Of a stretch of 64,000 bases of DNA, positions 22,437-34,516 are shown piece by piece. The stretch is from Bemisia tabaci (lineage: Eukaryota; Arthropoda; Insecta; Hemiptera; Aleyrodidae). Position 1 is the first letter of the stretch, and the number at the start of each line of letters is the position of its first letter. The notes under the pieces are model-generated. The model had not been told where the DNA came from, ran no database searches, and worked only from the letters and a program-made list of their open reading frames with translations. Location of the stretch: positions 74,499,345-74,563,344 of the forward strand of contig NC_092794.1 in assembly GCF_918797505.1 (NCBI RefSeq), written 5' to 3'. Made by a program: the position numbers and the translations under genes.

Positions 22437-24621
22437 CACAGTGGGCCAGGGGGGCCCGTTTTACGCAAAAAATACCGTTTTTACGAGTGTCCAGTACTGT
22501 ATTGATGATGAGGAATTCGTTAAAAAGCCTCTCTAAGGGATGAGGATTCATCAAAATTTCATGGAATAATCGCCCAGCAGCGATGTATTGGAGGGGGGGA
22601 ACTTGGGTACCTCTGACACTGCACGGATAATATGTAGAAGCGCGCCCTGGACTGCAACCGTGTAAGGCCTTATCACGGCTCAGCGGTTGCGCAGGATGAA
22701 AATTTGTTTACTAGGATTTCTTCTCCTAAGAAAGAGCTTCCATTTGATGTATACACTTTTTCCATTGCGAACTTTTCACTGTCCAAAAAGCTTGTTAGAA
22801 AAAGTGCCTAATAAATCTTAAAAATTCCATCGAAAAAGCTTTCTGCAGTTTTTTCCTTAAGTTTCCTTAGAGTTTTAAGGCCAGATACTTTTTCTTTAAA
22901 TCCTCAACATTCATTTGCACCACAGCTTTGCTGCGGGAAACTGCGGGAAACCCATTTTTTTCATTTTTTTAAAAAAAAAGTCGACTCATCAAAAATAGGA
23001 TTAAGTTCATGTTTCACATATATGACCTTAGATATCGTACAGTAAATAAATTCTTCCGAGTAAACAGTGATAATATCATTAAAATGAGTTGCTACGCTTC
23101 TGAGGGTGCGCATTTTTTCCATGGTTGCCACATTTTTTTGTACTTAATAAGTGCAAAAAAGGTTCTCAGATGAGACGACATTATAAATCTGTCCGTCATT
23201 CTGTCTTTCATATTTTTCTTCTTTTCCGTAAGTGAAATTATTAATACTACCATACAGGTATTATATGTGACGCAGCAGGACAAAATGCGCCTTTAAATGA
23301 AAACTGAAATTGTTTAGTACATCAGAAAACAGTTTGAGGGTAAAAAAAACCCACATTGCTTTAGTTTTCAGTAATGATAATTCCTCATGTAATATTCTGA
23401 AGGACATTGGGTCAATTTTTCAAGCCATGATTTGCGTTATTAATAATGTAAGCGTTTAAGGTGGATCGTTCTTCAAGATACGCAACAGTGCAGACAAACT
23501 TTAACTGCTATTTTCTTGGAAAACTTGTTTTTCTCCCTCGGACTTTTAAATGCTGCAAAGTGGCCAAATTAAGGAATTTTTCAGTGATATCTTTGTGCCA
23601 ACTAATGCAGAACTAACCCTTCTAACCCATGGTACAATTCACCTTAAGGCAAATTTTGTCCTGCTGCTTCACTTATGACGTTGGGATTCCTGAATGTAAT
23701 TGTGTCCTTTCACATACTAGACGATCACAGCAACTCGCTTGCGGTTTTCGTGCTTCTCAAATGTATTGACGATTTCAATCGCACTAGAAGCTGCTATTGT
23801 TGACTAGCTCAATCGACGGCAAGTCCGTGGATATTTGAATTCAAATCTGATTTGATATGAAACTTTTTCTTCTTTTTTTTATTATTATTATTTAAATTTC
23901 TGGATTTTGAGCTTAGCCGATAATTGGTAAACATCTGGGTGGTTTTCATTAATGTGCAAGAATGTTGCACCGAATGCAAGAGTGGTAAAAATTTACTGTT
24001 CAGCTGACCGTCATTTCCAATAAACGCTGTAAGTAAATTTTGTCCATTCTCATGGCTAGCGCCTCTAAAGAAAATTCATAATATGCTTCTTTGATCCTCT
24101 GACATGATACTTGATAGCTTACAACAGCAAAACATATATAGAACCGTTAAACCATGCAGAGCATTACTTTACAAAATTATTCTTTCCATTAAGGTGACCC
24201 ACAAGAACCAATAATACGTGGAGGCAGTGACAAAAAAAATAATAATAATAAATAAAAAATAATGAACATATAAAGCGTTCCTCTGTGAACATTCTCGTCT
24301 TTTATTCTTGTAGTTTTAACAATATTAGATCATTTTCCAGACTCCTCTTGGTCACTTTCAAGTTCTCAATTTTGTTTTTGAAAGTTTCTCAAGCGTTAAA
24401 ATGGTTTCTAATCCCAGTGCAATTGCTCGAAAAAAGGAATCATCACTGGACTAGCTTAAATCCTCACGACATACGTTTCTTGTGATTTTTGAACAAAACT
24501 GATATCAAATTCTAGTTCAGTGACCCAAAAAACCCCCGTGAACCAAAACTTAGTGATTTTCGTTCGGATTTAGCCGAGATATCAATTATTCTCCCGCAAC
24601 CGGCACCTCTGGCCCACAGTG
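22437..24621. mobile_element. Candidate TIR element with CACAGTG-type ends and 5-bp duplication
   Basis: The left end CACAGTGGGCCAG (22437-22449) matches the right-end complement CACTGTGGGCCAG (24609-24621) with one mismatch. CACGG directly abuts both ends (22432-22436 and 24622-24626), as a 5-bp target duplication would. A 5-bp GC-rich duplication with CAC-starting ends is the Transib pattern, although Transib ends are usually CACWATG. hAT-like ends (CAGTGG) are the alternative but would need 8 bp. The interior (2.2 kb) has no transposase frame. Confidence 0.5.
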
Positions 24622-24955
24622 CACGGGTTCAAATTTGAGATTTTTGGATAAAAGAACATTGTTTTACCATGGAACACGCAGAGTCGTCGGGCCGTGGGTC
24701 AAAAATTTCGTCCATTTGGTCGTATCTGCAATACAAAGGCCGTAAAACACTCAAGAATGGCGCGCGCAATGGGATACACTGGGAGCAAAACAGGCGTGCT
24801 GTAGCGCAACGCGCGCGCGTCCTCCGCACTGCTCAAAGGACATGCCGCAGGCACGGACCAAGTTTACGCGGGTCCGAAATTCCCGTCTGTTACAAGGCAA
24901 CATTATGAATTGACCTGGATCCACTATGACGTTATAAAACAGTTGGAATGTATAT

Positions 24956-27734
24956 TAGGGTGGAGCGTTTTTGGGCTTTTTTTTTATTTTGAAAATGGAC
25001 ATAGCAGAGTAGTTGTGAAATGGTCTAAAAGTAACGCCTGAATTTTCCTGAATTTTTTCGTCAACGTTTAGGCCTCCCGGATTGACGTTGACGTCAAAAT
25101 TAGCGGAAAATCCGGGTTTTATGACGATAACTTGGCAACAATGGCAAATACGACAAAAATGCATAGAATCAGAGTTGTTGGAAATTAAATTTCCGACAAA
25201 TCACTTTCTTATCATTTTTTCTGTAAGTGCAACCGTTTTAGTGTAAAATTCGAAAACCCGTATTTTTCCGGATATTCGGCACAAATTCTCGTTCAGTCCG
25301 GGAGAAATACGGTAGAAATACGGGAGAAAGAGGGCTAACTCGGAACAAATTGCGTGATGGACTTTTCCTACAAGAATACCATCATCGGATTGGCCTGAAT
25401 AACACAAAACATACAAAATGTTTTCCACGGCTCCACCGCGGAACACCCCTTAAAATTCCTAAAATTCAAAAAGGCGGCCGTGTTTAGATTATCAAGCATC
25501 AAGGTAATTTAAAATGTGCATCTCGTGTGGTATGAGGTGTCGTTTCCTATGTCTTTTTAGTCGTAAATTTCAAATATAGTGTTAAAAAAAGCCCCTGGTC
25601 AAACGGGGTGCATCAAATCCAGGATGGCGGCCAACTTTGAACGGCGGGAGGGTATGTTTGTCCCATATGCTTTCACATTCCCCCCTCATAGTTCGTCCTG
25701 GTACCACTTCTTCGCGTGATAAGTCAAGTGAGGTATTAGTTCCTTAAAGAATATCGACGGCGAAATTCCCAAACCAGGTATCTCGTTTGCAATGTTTGAA
25801 AATTCCAAGCATTCTGCAGCATCGCAAACCGATACATGCTTTGGTTGTTTCATCGTAATTTTCGTCGTAGATTTCCAGTATGACGTGATGAATACCATCT
25901 GGTCAATCGGGCTGCACAAAACTCAAAAAAGACTGATAAGTTTGAAGGGTGGGAGGACTTGCAAGTTAAATAATGACGCAATGAGTGAAGTGAAGTATTA
26001 TTCCCTGTGTAATTTTGGTAAAATGTGAAGTAAAAAATTAAGTGGAAAATGAATGGTCAAACAGGGTGTCTCAAATCCACGACGACTGCCTGTAAAAGGC
26101 AGTAGTGTTAACCAGAGGTGTAGGTATAATGCTGGAAGGCAATATCTGAACGGTGTTTGCGTGCAACATAGTTCCTTTTAGCATTACGTCTTATTTTAAA
26201 ATATGTCTCATTATACATCTTCGAAGATAAGGTACCGATTTCCGTGTAAGTAATATCCGCGTTTAAAATCCTTTTATTCCCCCCGAGAACCAAGACTCTT
26301 TTTATTCGAAATGTGAATAAAGCAAATTAGGTCACGTGAGAATCATGACGAAATAAAAGAAAAAATCAATTTTATCTAAAATCTAAAGTTGACGACATCA
26401 CTCCTCAAAAAATATACTGAGGAACATCATCCGGTGGTATGAATCATCAACGTTTTCATTTTTCATTCGTTTTCTTTTAGTAATAGGTAACTCAATTGCA
26501 TGTAAATATCGCTTATTCAGCAGTCTCTCTTTGAATTGTACATTTATTTTGTAGTGCCATTTTATTGATTCTTCATATGGAGATAGTCACCATCCTCGAT
26601 TTCAGCTCTTACTGAGGAGTAATATTAATTGTGAACATTCAAGAAAACTGTTAGATTTATTTAAAAGATTTTTTACTATCACACTTTGAAATTTTCTGTT
26701 CCGTCCTTCACATTTAGAAGTCATCCACTTATCCCATAATCGGGAGACCCCGCACGATTTTGGGGCATTTTCTGTTGTAAATTTAAAATTTACGAACAAA
26801 ATGATCTAAATTCACCGTAAACATTGCGGCATCTTAAACCCTAGTAACCTGCGGATTCGGCCTGGATTGCCAGTTTTACGCCTCCTGACCAGATGGCATT
26901 CATCGGATCATAGATGAGGTCTTATAAAAGACAATTTAATTTTGAACCTCTAATTAAAATGCTAAACCAATATTATCCAGAGATTGTTACCTTACTTTCA
27001 ATTTAAAATGTAATACACTAATCAAACTTTATAAGGTACCCTCCCGCCGTTCAAAGTTGGCCGCCATCCTGGATTTGATGCACCCCGTTTGACCAGGGGC
27101 TTTTTTTAACACTATATTTGAAATTTACGACTAAAAAGACATAGGAAACGACACCTCATACCACACGAGATGCACATTTTAAATTACCTTGATGCTTGAT
27201 AATCTAAACACGGCCGCCTTTTTGAATTTTAGGAATTTTAAGGGGTGTTCCGCGGTGGAGCCGTGGAAAACATTTTGTATGTTTTGTGTTATTCAGGCCA
27301 ATCCGATGATGGTATTCTTGTAGGAAAAGTCCATCACGCAATTTGTTCCGAGTTAGCCCTCTTTCTCCCGTATTTCTACCGTATTTCTCCCGGACTGAAC
27401 GAGAATTTGTGCCGAATATCCGGAAAAATACGGGTTTTCGAATTTTACACTAAAACGGTTGCACTTACAGAAAAAATGATAAGAAAGTGATTTGTCGGAA
27501 ATTTAATTTCCAACAACTCTGATTCTATGCATTTTTGTCGTATTTGCCATTGTTGCCAAGTTATCGTCAAAAAACCCGGATTTTCCGCTAATTTTGACGT
27601 CAACGTCAATCCGGGAGGCCTAAACGTTGACGAAAAAATTCAGGAAAATTCAGGCGTTACTTTTAGACCATTTCACAACTACTCTGCTATGTCCATTTTC
27701 AAAATAAAAAAAAGCCCAAAAACGCTCCACCCTA
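24956..27734. mobile_element. hAT-like palindromic element with 698-bp arms
   Basis: Starts TAGGGTGGAGCG and ends with its complement. It is flanked by an exact 8-bp duplication, ATGTATAT (24948-24955 and 27735-27742). The arms 24956-25653 and 27037-27734 are nearly identical; the 81-codon frame at 25201-25446 recurs unchanged at 27245-27490 on the other strand. The 1.4-kb centre (25654-27036) is AT-rich with no transposase. End motif and duplication length fit hAT. Confidence 0.85.
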
Positions 27735-27969
27735 ATGTATATGTTACGGGCAGATCCCGATTTTGAGCGATTCGTCCGATAAAATTGGGCAGATCGGGAT
27801 CCGCCCGGGTGAAATTGGGCAGATTGCTATTTTTGTATGCTGCGGGAATTTGGCAGCGCTGGTGGACGCATGAGCGAAGTAAGTAATACACAGTAACACC
27901 TGAAGATGCGTGCGTTGTCAGTTGAGACTCGAATACAGCTGAAAATCTGCTAAAGCAGGCTAAAAAAAT

Positions 27970-28150
27970 GTTAAAACTTAGGGAATCGAAATTCATGCCG
28001 CTTCAACAGGGCTGCAACGTCACGCTCCCATACCCTGACGTTGATCGGGCAAAGGGCGACGTACGCAACGCGATAGCTGTCATCTTGGAAGTAACAACTG
28101 AGAAGATGTGCAAGTTGGGTACAAAAAAGAGTATCCTGTCAACGCTTTAG
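27970..28150 (+). pseudogene. Fragment resembling the C-terminus of integrase-derived KRAB-A-domain-2/SCAND3-like proteins
   Basis: A 60-codon frame contains a PYPDVDRAKGDVRN block followed by a CKLGTKKSIL block. From memory this resembles the region after the integrase core in transposon-derived KRBA2/SCAND3-like proteins. No integrase core or zinc-binding part lies beside it. It is a short remnant, and a translated search would be needed to confirm the relation. Confidence 0.35.
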
Positions 28151-28976
28151 GGTAGGTGGGGGTAAAAGGCCGCACGGGGAAAAAGGCCGCACGGGAAAAA
28201 GGCCGCACCCGACTTTTTTCCCGAAAATTTTTTAGGTTGGCACCGGGACCGTGTCAGTTATGTTGGTAGTGGTGGTGCTGTTGTGTTGACGAAGTTTTGG
28301 ACCGAACGGACGCGTTCCCTCGAAAATATGAAGAGAATTAATTTATCGTAAAAAAAATCGATTTTTCCAGTTTTATTTTGGTCAATTTCAAGTTCTATAA
28401 TAGATAGAAAAATTCGGACGAGCTGTAGTTCGAACAATGATAAGGATAGTTTGAATATCCCGCCGTAACTTTTGGGCTAATGGCCTTGTCTTTGAATTTT
28501 GAGGTTATGGTTACCTACGTCATCAAATGGGGCAAAAAGCCGCAGGTCCGATGGGGCAAAAGGCCGCACGCCGCCTTCACTAAAATAGCACCAACACTTA
28601 ATCTATCAACTAATACTACCAATACTAAATCTTTTACTACATATTTTACTAATTATTATTGATAATTACCGAAGATCCTAAAATGTAGGGTAAGTGGAGG
28701 CAAAAGGTCACACTTTTCCGTTGCGGCCGTCTGTCAGCCGCCATATCGCATGGAAATTCTGGAAATGTGGTAAAATATCAACTATAGGCCCTTAGGCATG
28801 AAATGGCACACTTTTCAGAATTTTGAATGCATTTCCGAAATTTTTACGAGCTTTCCCGGAAGTGCGGCCTCTTTCCCCATTTATGGGGCAAAAGGCCGTA
28901 CTTACGAAATTTTTGAAGAAAATTCATGAATAATTCGAAAATGCTTTTAAATTCTGGAAAGTGTGCCATTTTGTGC
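28147..28976. repeat. Repeat cluster built on GGCAAAAGGCCGCA
   Basis: Near-identical starts AGGGTARGTGGRGG(C/T)AAAAGG occur at 28148 and 28686. Short copies of AAAAGGCCGCAC follow at 28165-28210, 28550-28570 and 28885-28900. An inverted repeat links 28795-28860 with 28905-28976. This looks like two overlapping degraded elements, ending where LINE copy 2 begins. Confidence 0.6.
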
Positions 28977-30233
28977 ACGGAGATATGATGTCGCGCATTT
29001 TATTACGTCGCAACCCTTTGATCACTTTCCAGCCTTCCGTACTTTTCCGGTCTCCAAGGTAGGTATTTATCTTCATACAGCTTTCTTCCCAAGCCTCATT
29101 CTTCTTCCGAGTGATTACCCGACGGACTCTGGCTTGAGCCTGTCTGTACATGATTTTATCATCAAACTTTTGGGAAGAGAGAAACTGGTGATACCTATTC
29201 CTTTTCACATTTATTTCCTCCTCTACCTCCGCATCCCACCAGTACGGTTTTCTGTTATCATTTTTTTGATCAGAAACCCCCAGGGCCTCCGCTGCCGCCG
29301 AGTGAACGCAATTCTTGATAAACCCATACCGCTCTTCCGTACTGCCATCGCACGCATCTCCTAACTTTTCATCCAGGCGCTTTGCGTACAGAGCCTTGAC
29401 ACTCGGGTGCTTTAAGGCTACCGATGTTATACTGAACTAGATGTACCCGTTGTCGCTCCGGTTGTTGATTGTCGTCTTGATCGTTCTGCGACACACGAGC
29501 GGGAAAGGCTACATCCGCTCTGAGGAAATAGTGGTCACTACCGCAGGAGAGTCCTCCACATACTCTCACCTGCTGGATCTTCAGGTTTGTTACCTGTTTA
29601 ACGAGCACGTAGTCAATGATGGATCTTAAGCCGCGGGTAGGTTGGACCCAAGTATATTTGTGAATATCCTTGTGTTGGTAGAACCCGTTCAATACTTTTA
29701 ATTCCCTCTGCTCGCAAACGTCGATAATGCGGCTTCCGTTGTCGTTCACCGTAACTTCACCGAACGGGCCAACGATTTTACTGATCACCCGGGATCCCGT
29801 TCTTCCATTTAGATCCCCCAACACAAGGACTTCTCTCCTAGGTCCTACCTTCACTACCTCCTCGTCCAGTTCTTCAAAAAACTGATCCTTAAGTACGATG
29901 GTAGCATCATCATTGACCCCGTATACCCCCAAAACAGTGACTCTGTGACCGTGCATCGTTAGGTTCATCTTAATCATGCGAGCGTTGATGGCCTCCCAGT
30001 TCTTAATATTTTTTCGAAATTTTTTGCGGATCAGAATTGCGACACCCTGTTGTGCACGCTGATGTTTCGGCACTCCGCTGTAGAATAAATCATAGTCTCC
30101 GAGGCTCTCTGATCCGTGGCCTTTTTTCTTCGTTTCGATAAACGCCACGATATAATCGCCACGTCAATCTCGTTGTTCTTTATCTCCGATACCACTTTCG
30201 TCAGTTTCTTGGAAATGCCTTGCACATTCCAAG
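28977..30233 (-). mobile_element. RTE-like LINE, copy 2, distal part
   Basis: Very close in sequence to 880-2122 of copy 1. The endonuclease frame 29369-30148 is open across GDLNGR and SDHYFL and has GAG where copy 1 has TAG. One extra A near 29415 shifts the frame into 28924-29208, and a rearranged stretch near 30140 breaks the N-terminal side. The left end stops abruptly at 28977, inside the region before the RT. The copy continues at 34517-34815 beyond the inserted LTR element. Confidence 0.88.
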
Positions 30234-30301
30234 TGTTTAGTGTGGGTTATATTTGAATAAGCGAACACTCGGTTATAACGATATTCATATTTATTATAAA
30301 A

Positions 30302-31150
30302 CTAGGGGGCTACGCTCCCTGGCCGCTACGCGGCCCAACCCCCTGAAGGCGCTCCGCACCATCAATGGGCCGCTTCGCGGCCTTATTTTTAGCCTCCTAT
30401 CAGTGTTAGTTTTATTTTTCCCTTAAACAATTACGATATGAGGTATACTTAAATTTTAAACTTTACTTAAAATTACTTTAAAATTAAAAGGCCGCGTTTT
30501 GGAATGACGGCTTGGTGAAATATTGCAGTAAAACAATGAACAATGATAAGGGGTAACAATTTAGAAAACTTAGATCGGGAATCGAACCCACACCGAGTTA
30601 AGAATGGACACCTTCGACGTCGTAGACGACTCGGCCACCGCTCGACGTTAGGTGGCAAGTGCGAATCTTGGGTAGATAAGTGTAGAGTTGATGCGCAGGC
30701 TACACATCCACTGCGCAACCTCTTCGACCACTGCGCATCCTCCCGCGCATAGCGGTAGCAGTCCCGGAGCATTCTGTAAATTTACTCACTTTTATAACGT
30801 GATTTTAAAAAAACCTGGGTCCAATTTCCAAAATCTAATTAAAGCGGGCTCATCTAGGGCCAATTACCTGACGATCTACTCAAAAATCATGGAAATCGGC
30901 CCGGTAGAACGCTCAAACGAACTATGACAAAAAGTATAAATTTACATTGTTTAAATGGGAGAATTCGCAACTTTACCACGTAATATAAAAAAACCTGATT
31001 CATATTTTGAAAATCTGAAAAGAGTTGGCTAATCTAGAGACAATTGTCCGTCGATTGCCGCAAAAATCATGAAAATCGGCCCGGTAGAAGGCTGGAACTA
31101 AGCGTCACCAGTTACGCAAAATTAGGAGGTCTCGGAGCTTATAGTATAGA
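30302..31150 (-). mobile_element. Helitron, non-autonomous, 849 bp
   Basis: On the minus strand it starts TCTATACTATAA and ends with a GGCCGC-GTA-GCGGCC hairpin followed closely by CTAG. It sits between A and T with no duplication. The other LTR shows the exact empty site. Two direct repeats of about 130 bp (30797-30924 and 30977-31109) share AAAATCATG(G/A)AAATCGGC. A tRNA-like segment lies at 30573-30646. There is no Rep/helicase gene. Confidence 0.92.
30573..30646 (-). other. tRNA-like segment inside the Helitron
   Basis: On the minus strand, TGGCCGAGTCG (A box) and GGGTTCGATTCCC (B box with T stem) are about 38 nt apart, as in tRNAs with a long variable arm. The anticodon arm is poor. Probably captured tRNA or SINE sequence. 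Confidence 0.5.
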
Positions 31151-31702
31151 TAAAAAGGGAATGAACACGACACGGTTACACTGGTATCACGACATGATGA
31201 TGGCTGACGTCATTGCAATTGTGGTCACCTGACCCTCTGAGGGCAGTGTTGCCAACCTGTGCTGGGTAACCAACCCAGGCTATCCAACACCTCCCCGTTT
31301 TCAATTTCTATTTTTTTCCTTACACTTTACTCCCTTTTGCAAACACAAACAAAGAAATTGAAGGAGTAGAGTCCAAGTCAAAAATATTTCAGAGGTGTAT
31401 GATTTTTATCAGTAAAATTTAGAATTATACATGAAGAATAGTTTTTTTAAAAGACTTAACAGTTACAATTGAGGAATTAGAACTTGTACACTGACAGAAA
31501 ACTGACACAGTATCTATTCGATTAATTTGCCTTTATGAAACCAATTAATTTATTACATTTGAACTCAGAATTTAGTTGAAGTTATAATGCTTAGAGTTCA
31601 CATAGATTTGAACGATTAGCAGTTCTGAAATCGACAAATATTACTGAAATTAACTGTATTTAGTCATAGGCTGTAGTTAACATGTATTAGCCAGGACATT
31701 AA

Positions 31703-32290
31703 ACAACTTTCCAATTGATTTGCAATTCCGAAATCCAAAGAGATATGAGAGATTTGAAGCATTTTTGTTCAGAATCCCATTGAAGTATTTAAATCGCAGT
31801 TATGTAGTGAAATTGAAATTATACAACTTTTCAAATGATTTGCAATTTCGAAATCAAGAGAGAAATGAGAGATTTGAAGCATTTTTGTTCAGAATCCCAT
31901 TGAAGTACTTAAATCGCAGTTATGTAGAGAAATTGAATTTAAACAACTTTTCAAATGATTTGCGATTCCGAAATCAAGAGAGAAATGAGAGATTTGAAGC
32001 ATTTGTGTTCAGAATCTCATTGAAGTAATTTAATCGCAGTTATGTAGAGAAATTGAAATTAGACAACTATCAAATGATTTGCAATTCCGAAATCAAGAGA
32101 CAGATAAGAGATTTGAAGCATTTGTGTTCAGAATCTCATTGAAGTAATTTAATCGCAGTTATGTAGAGAAATTGAAATTAGACAACTATCAAATGATTTG
32201 CAATTCCGAAATCAAGAGAAATTTAAGAGATATGAAGCATTTGTGTTCAGAATCCCATTGAAATTATTAAATCGCAGTTATGTGGATTTA
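31703..32290. repeat. Tandem array, five units of 119-120 bp
   Basis: The marker AATCGCAGTTATGT recurs near 31792, 31912, 32032, 32151 and 32270. The array lies inside the LTR element in place of the polymerase region. On the plus strand, antisense to the element, the first units keep an open 40-residue periodic frame (31720-32028). Confidence 0.93.
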
Positions 32291-32456
32291 ATTGTTAAGT
32301 ATAACATGACTTAACTAGATTGAGTAAACTAATTGTTAGTCACTTATAAATATGACATTACTTAGAATGATGAAGATCACTTAAAATTAACATGAAATTT
32401 CTTTGAAATTTATTGCAGAATGAATCAGAGATACTACAGTTTACTTTGACGAGTGA

Positions 32457-32822
32457 TTAGCTTTTTCCGGTTTTATCTCTAAAAGATGGAATTAGGGAAA
32501 GATCTCGTTGTACGACTTTATTTAGATTTTTGGTTCTGACTAGAGCATGCACATGATTCCTGGTGATAAAACCTAAATCTACGCAGGTCTTTAGACCTAG
32601 AAGAGGAGTAGTGCCAGTATTGACAACGGTGAAGTACAGTTTATGAATTTGATTTTGATTAGGAATTTTGCAATCTAGTACCACATACCCACATGAATCA
32701 ATCTGAGCACCTTCGTAGCCTAGAACAACTGAACGATTGGGTAAAATCACATTTGTTGAATTTTTGATCAGGTCAAAAATTTGACGAGGTAACACATTAA
32801 CTTCTCCTCCCGAATCTAACTA
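32457..32822 (-). pseudogene. LTR element aspartic protease, frame preceded by UAG
   Basis: Directly after the UAG that ends the Gag frame (32820-32822), the same frame continues with LDSGGEVN, the catalytic DSG of retroviral-type aspartic proteases, and later LLGLKTC, the second conserved strand. It stops at 32457 with no reverse transcriptase following. The protease would cleave Gag in particles. The UAG may be a read-through site or a simple nonsense change of a Trp or similar codon; only related copies can tell. Confidence 0.75.
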
Positions 32823-34009
32823 ACAGCTGACCGTGTTATTGTTAATGATTAAATTTTCCATCCAGCACTTATCTGTGGATTTGGAAATATTTGACACATT
32901 ATGAATTTTGACAGACTGCTTAACTGACTCATCACAATTAGATTGATTAAGTTGATGATCGATAATTGAATGATCCTCAAGCTGACTGGATTTAGACTGA
33001 TTAGTAAAATGCTCCAATTTTAAAGTTGGTTGGACAGAGATTTCTGAAATGTAAACATAATCACTCGCATGAATATCTGAAATTTCAGTCGGATTAGAGA
33101 TACTGTTTGGAGAACATGAGCACTGACAATGGACATTGACTAGATCAGCCGCTTTGGAATTAGCTGTAGAAGGTGCAATTTTATCATTGGAATTAGGTAA
33201 CACAGAATTATTCCGAGATCTACACATAGAGGAAAAATGATTAAGACGCTTACAGTAATTACATTGCTTTTTGAATGCTGGACATTGGTTGATAGGATGG
33301 CTAGTCCCACAATTTTGGCAGTTGATTGGCTGTTTAGTTGTAGTTCCAGTACCTGAGCTGCAGCTTGGCTGTTGACTTTTGCGTTGATTTTGGCTGTAAT
33401 GCGGTTTGCTGACCCAGTTGACCTCAGTTGTGGATGATGTCCCTTGATCGTTGATTTCTTTTGCCCGCAGTTTCCCAGACTCGACTGACCTGCATAGCTT
33501 GACTGTCCTCTCGAAATCATATTCTTCTCCCAGCATGCGATGGCGCAGTTCATAATTGGAGACTCCAATGATGATGCGATCACGGATGAGCGATGTTTTC
33601 AGCTCACCAAAGCCACAATTTTCAGCCAGTTTCTTGAGTGAGAGAAGGAACGTTTCAAAATCTTCACCGTCCTTCTGCGATCTTGTGAAAAACTGGTATC
33701 TAGAAAATACCACGTTTGTCTTGGGCTTGACATACTCATCGATAGCTTTGACTAGAAGATCGACAGTTTTAGACTGGTTACTAGTGAGAGCAAGGGAGTT
33801 GATAAGTTCTTCTGCTTCGGATCCGATGAGGTTAAGGAATTGGCCCTCTGAACCTCTTCGGATTTCACGGTGATTTCGGCGCCAAGAGCGTAGTTCCTCC
33901 AACGTCTTTTGAACTTTTCCCAATTCTCTTTAATATTATCATCGATTTCCAGTGGTTCTGGCTTTGAAAGAAATTCCATTGTACTGTCCGAACAATGATT
34001 ATCTTGCAA
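32820..34009 (-). pseudogene. LTR element Gag with two CCHC-type knuckles, frameshifted
   Basis: The N-terminal part (34009 to about 33850) and the main part (33923-32820) are in different frames, separated by a one-base shift near 33845. The main part has a capsid-like region, then a zinc knuckle CQNCGTSHPINQC and a second, CNYCKRLNHFSSMC, and a cysteine-poor acidic tail ending in UAG. It is the structural protein that packages element RNA. The layout matches Gypsy elements of the K02A2.6-like kind. This copy is broken. Confidence 0.8.
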
Positions 34010-34309
34010 TTAGTGAAGGTTGATAACGACACAGCTTATCATGAACTTAGAAGAAATTGACCCATGTGCAACTGAGAAATTAAAATTCGAACTTAATCGA
34101 TATGCTAAAAGTCATTTTCGAACTTAATCGATACACTAAAATTGAACATTTTTAGCGAAATTACATGTCTTGCACTTGAATTCACTTGAATACCGAGCGC
34201 GCCATGGTTGCATTTAGGCCTTTTGTGCCGGTTCACGACATGTTCACGACGCGCACTTCCGTACTTTTTGCTGCGCTTCGTTGAATCCCCGTTTACATCC
34301 TCGTCGCCA

Positions 34310-34516
34310 TGTTTAGTGTGGGTTATATTTGAATAAGCGAACACTCGATTATAACGATATTCATATTTATTATAAAATAAAAAGGGAATGAACACGACAC
34401 GGTTACACTGGTATCACGACATGATGATGGCTGACGTCATTGCAATTGTGGTCACCTGACCCTCTGAGGGCAGTGTTGCCAACCTGTGCTGGGTAACCAA
34501 CCCAGGCTATCCAACA
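34310..34516 (-). repeat. 5' LTR, intact, 207 bp
   Basis: Complete copy with TG...CA ends on the element strand. It supplies the empty site for the Helitron. Confidence 0.92.

Larger units (their letters stand above)
30234..31289 (-). repeat. 3' LTR (split by Helitron)
   Basis: Removing 30302-31150 leaves 207 bp matching the other LTR except for one base (G versus A near 30272). Confidence 0.92.
30234..34516 (-). mobile_element. LTR retrotransposon, Gypsy-like, lacking reverse transcriptase and integrase
   Basis: Two 207-bp LTRs (30234-31289, enlarged by a Helitron, and 34310-34516) begin TGTTTAG and end CCAACA as written on plus. They differ at one position. The duplication CCAAG flanks both sides (30229-30233 and 34517-34521) and the host is LINE copy 2. 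On the minus strand the internal region opens with a TGG-starting primer-binding-site candidate, then carries Gag and protease frames. Where polymerase genes should be, there is a tandem array (31703-32290). A purine-rich stretch precedes the 3' LTR. It is non-autonomous, and young by LTR identity. Confidence 0.9.

Noticed and set aside
25201..25446. An 81-residue protein conserved in two copies (also 27245-27490)
   Set aside because: It is part of the hAT-like palindrome arms, so conservation reflects arm identity, not coding selection.
31720..32028. A repeat protein encoded by the 120-bp array
   Set aside because: A 120-bp period keeps any frame open if the first unit is open; the strand is antisense to the element and later units break the frame.
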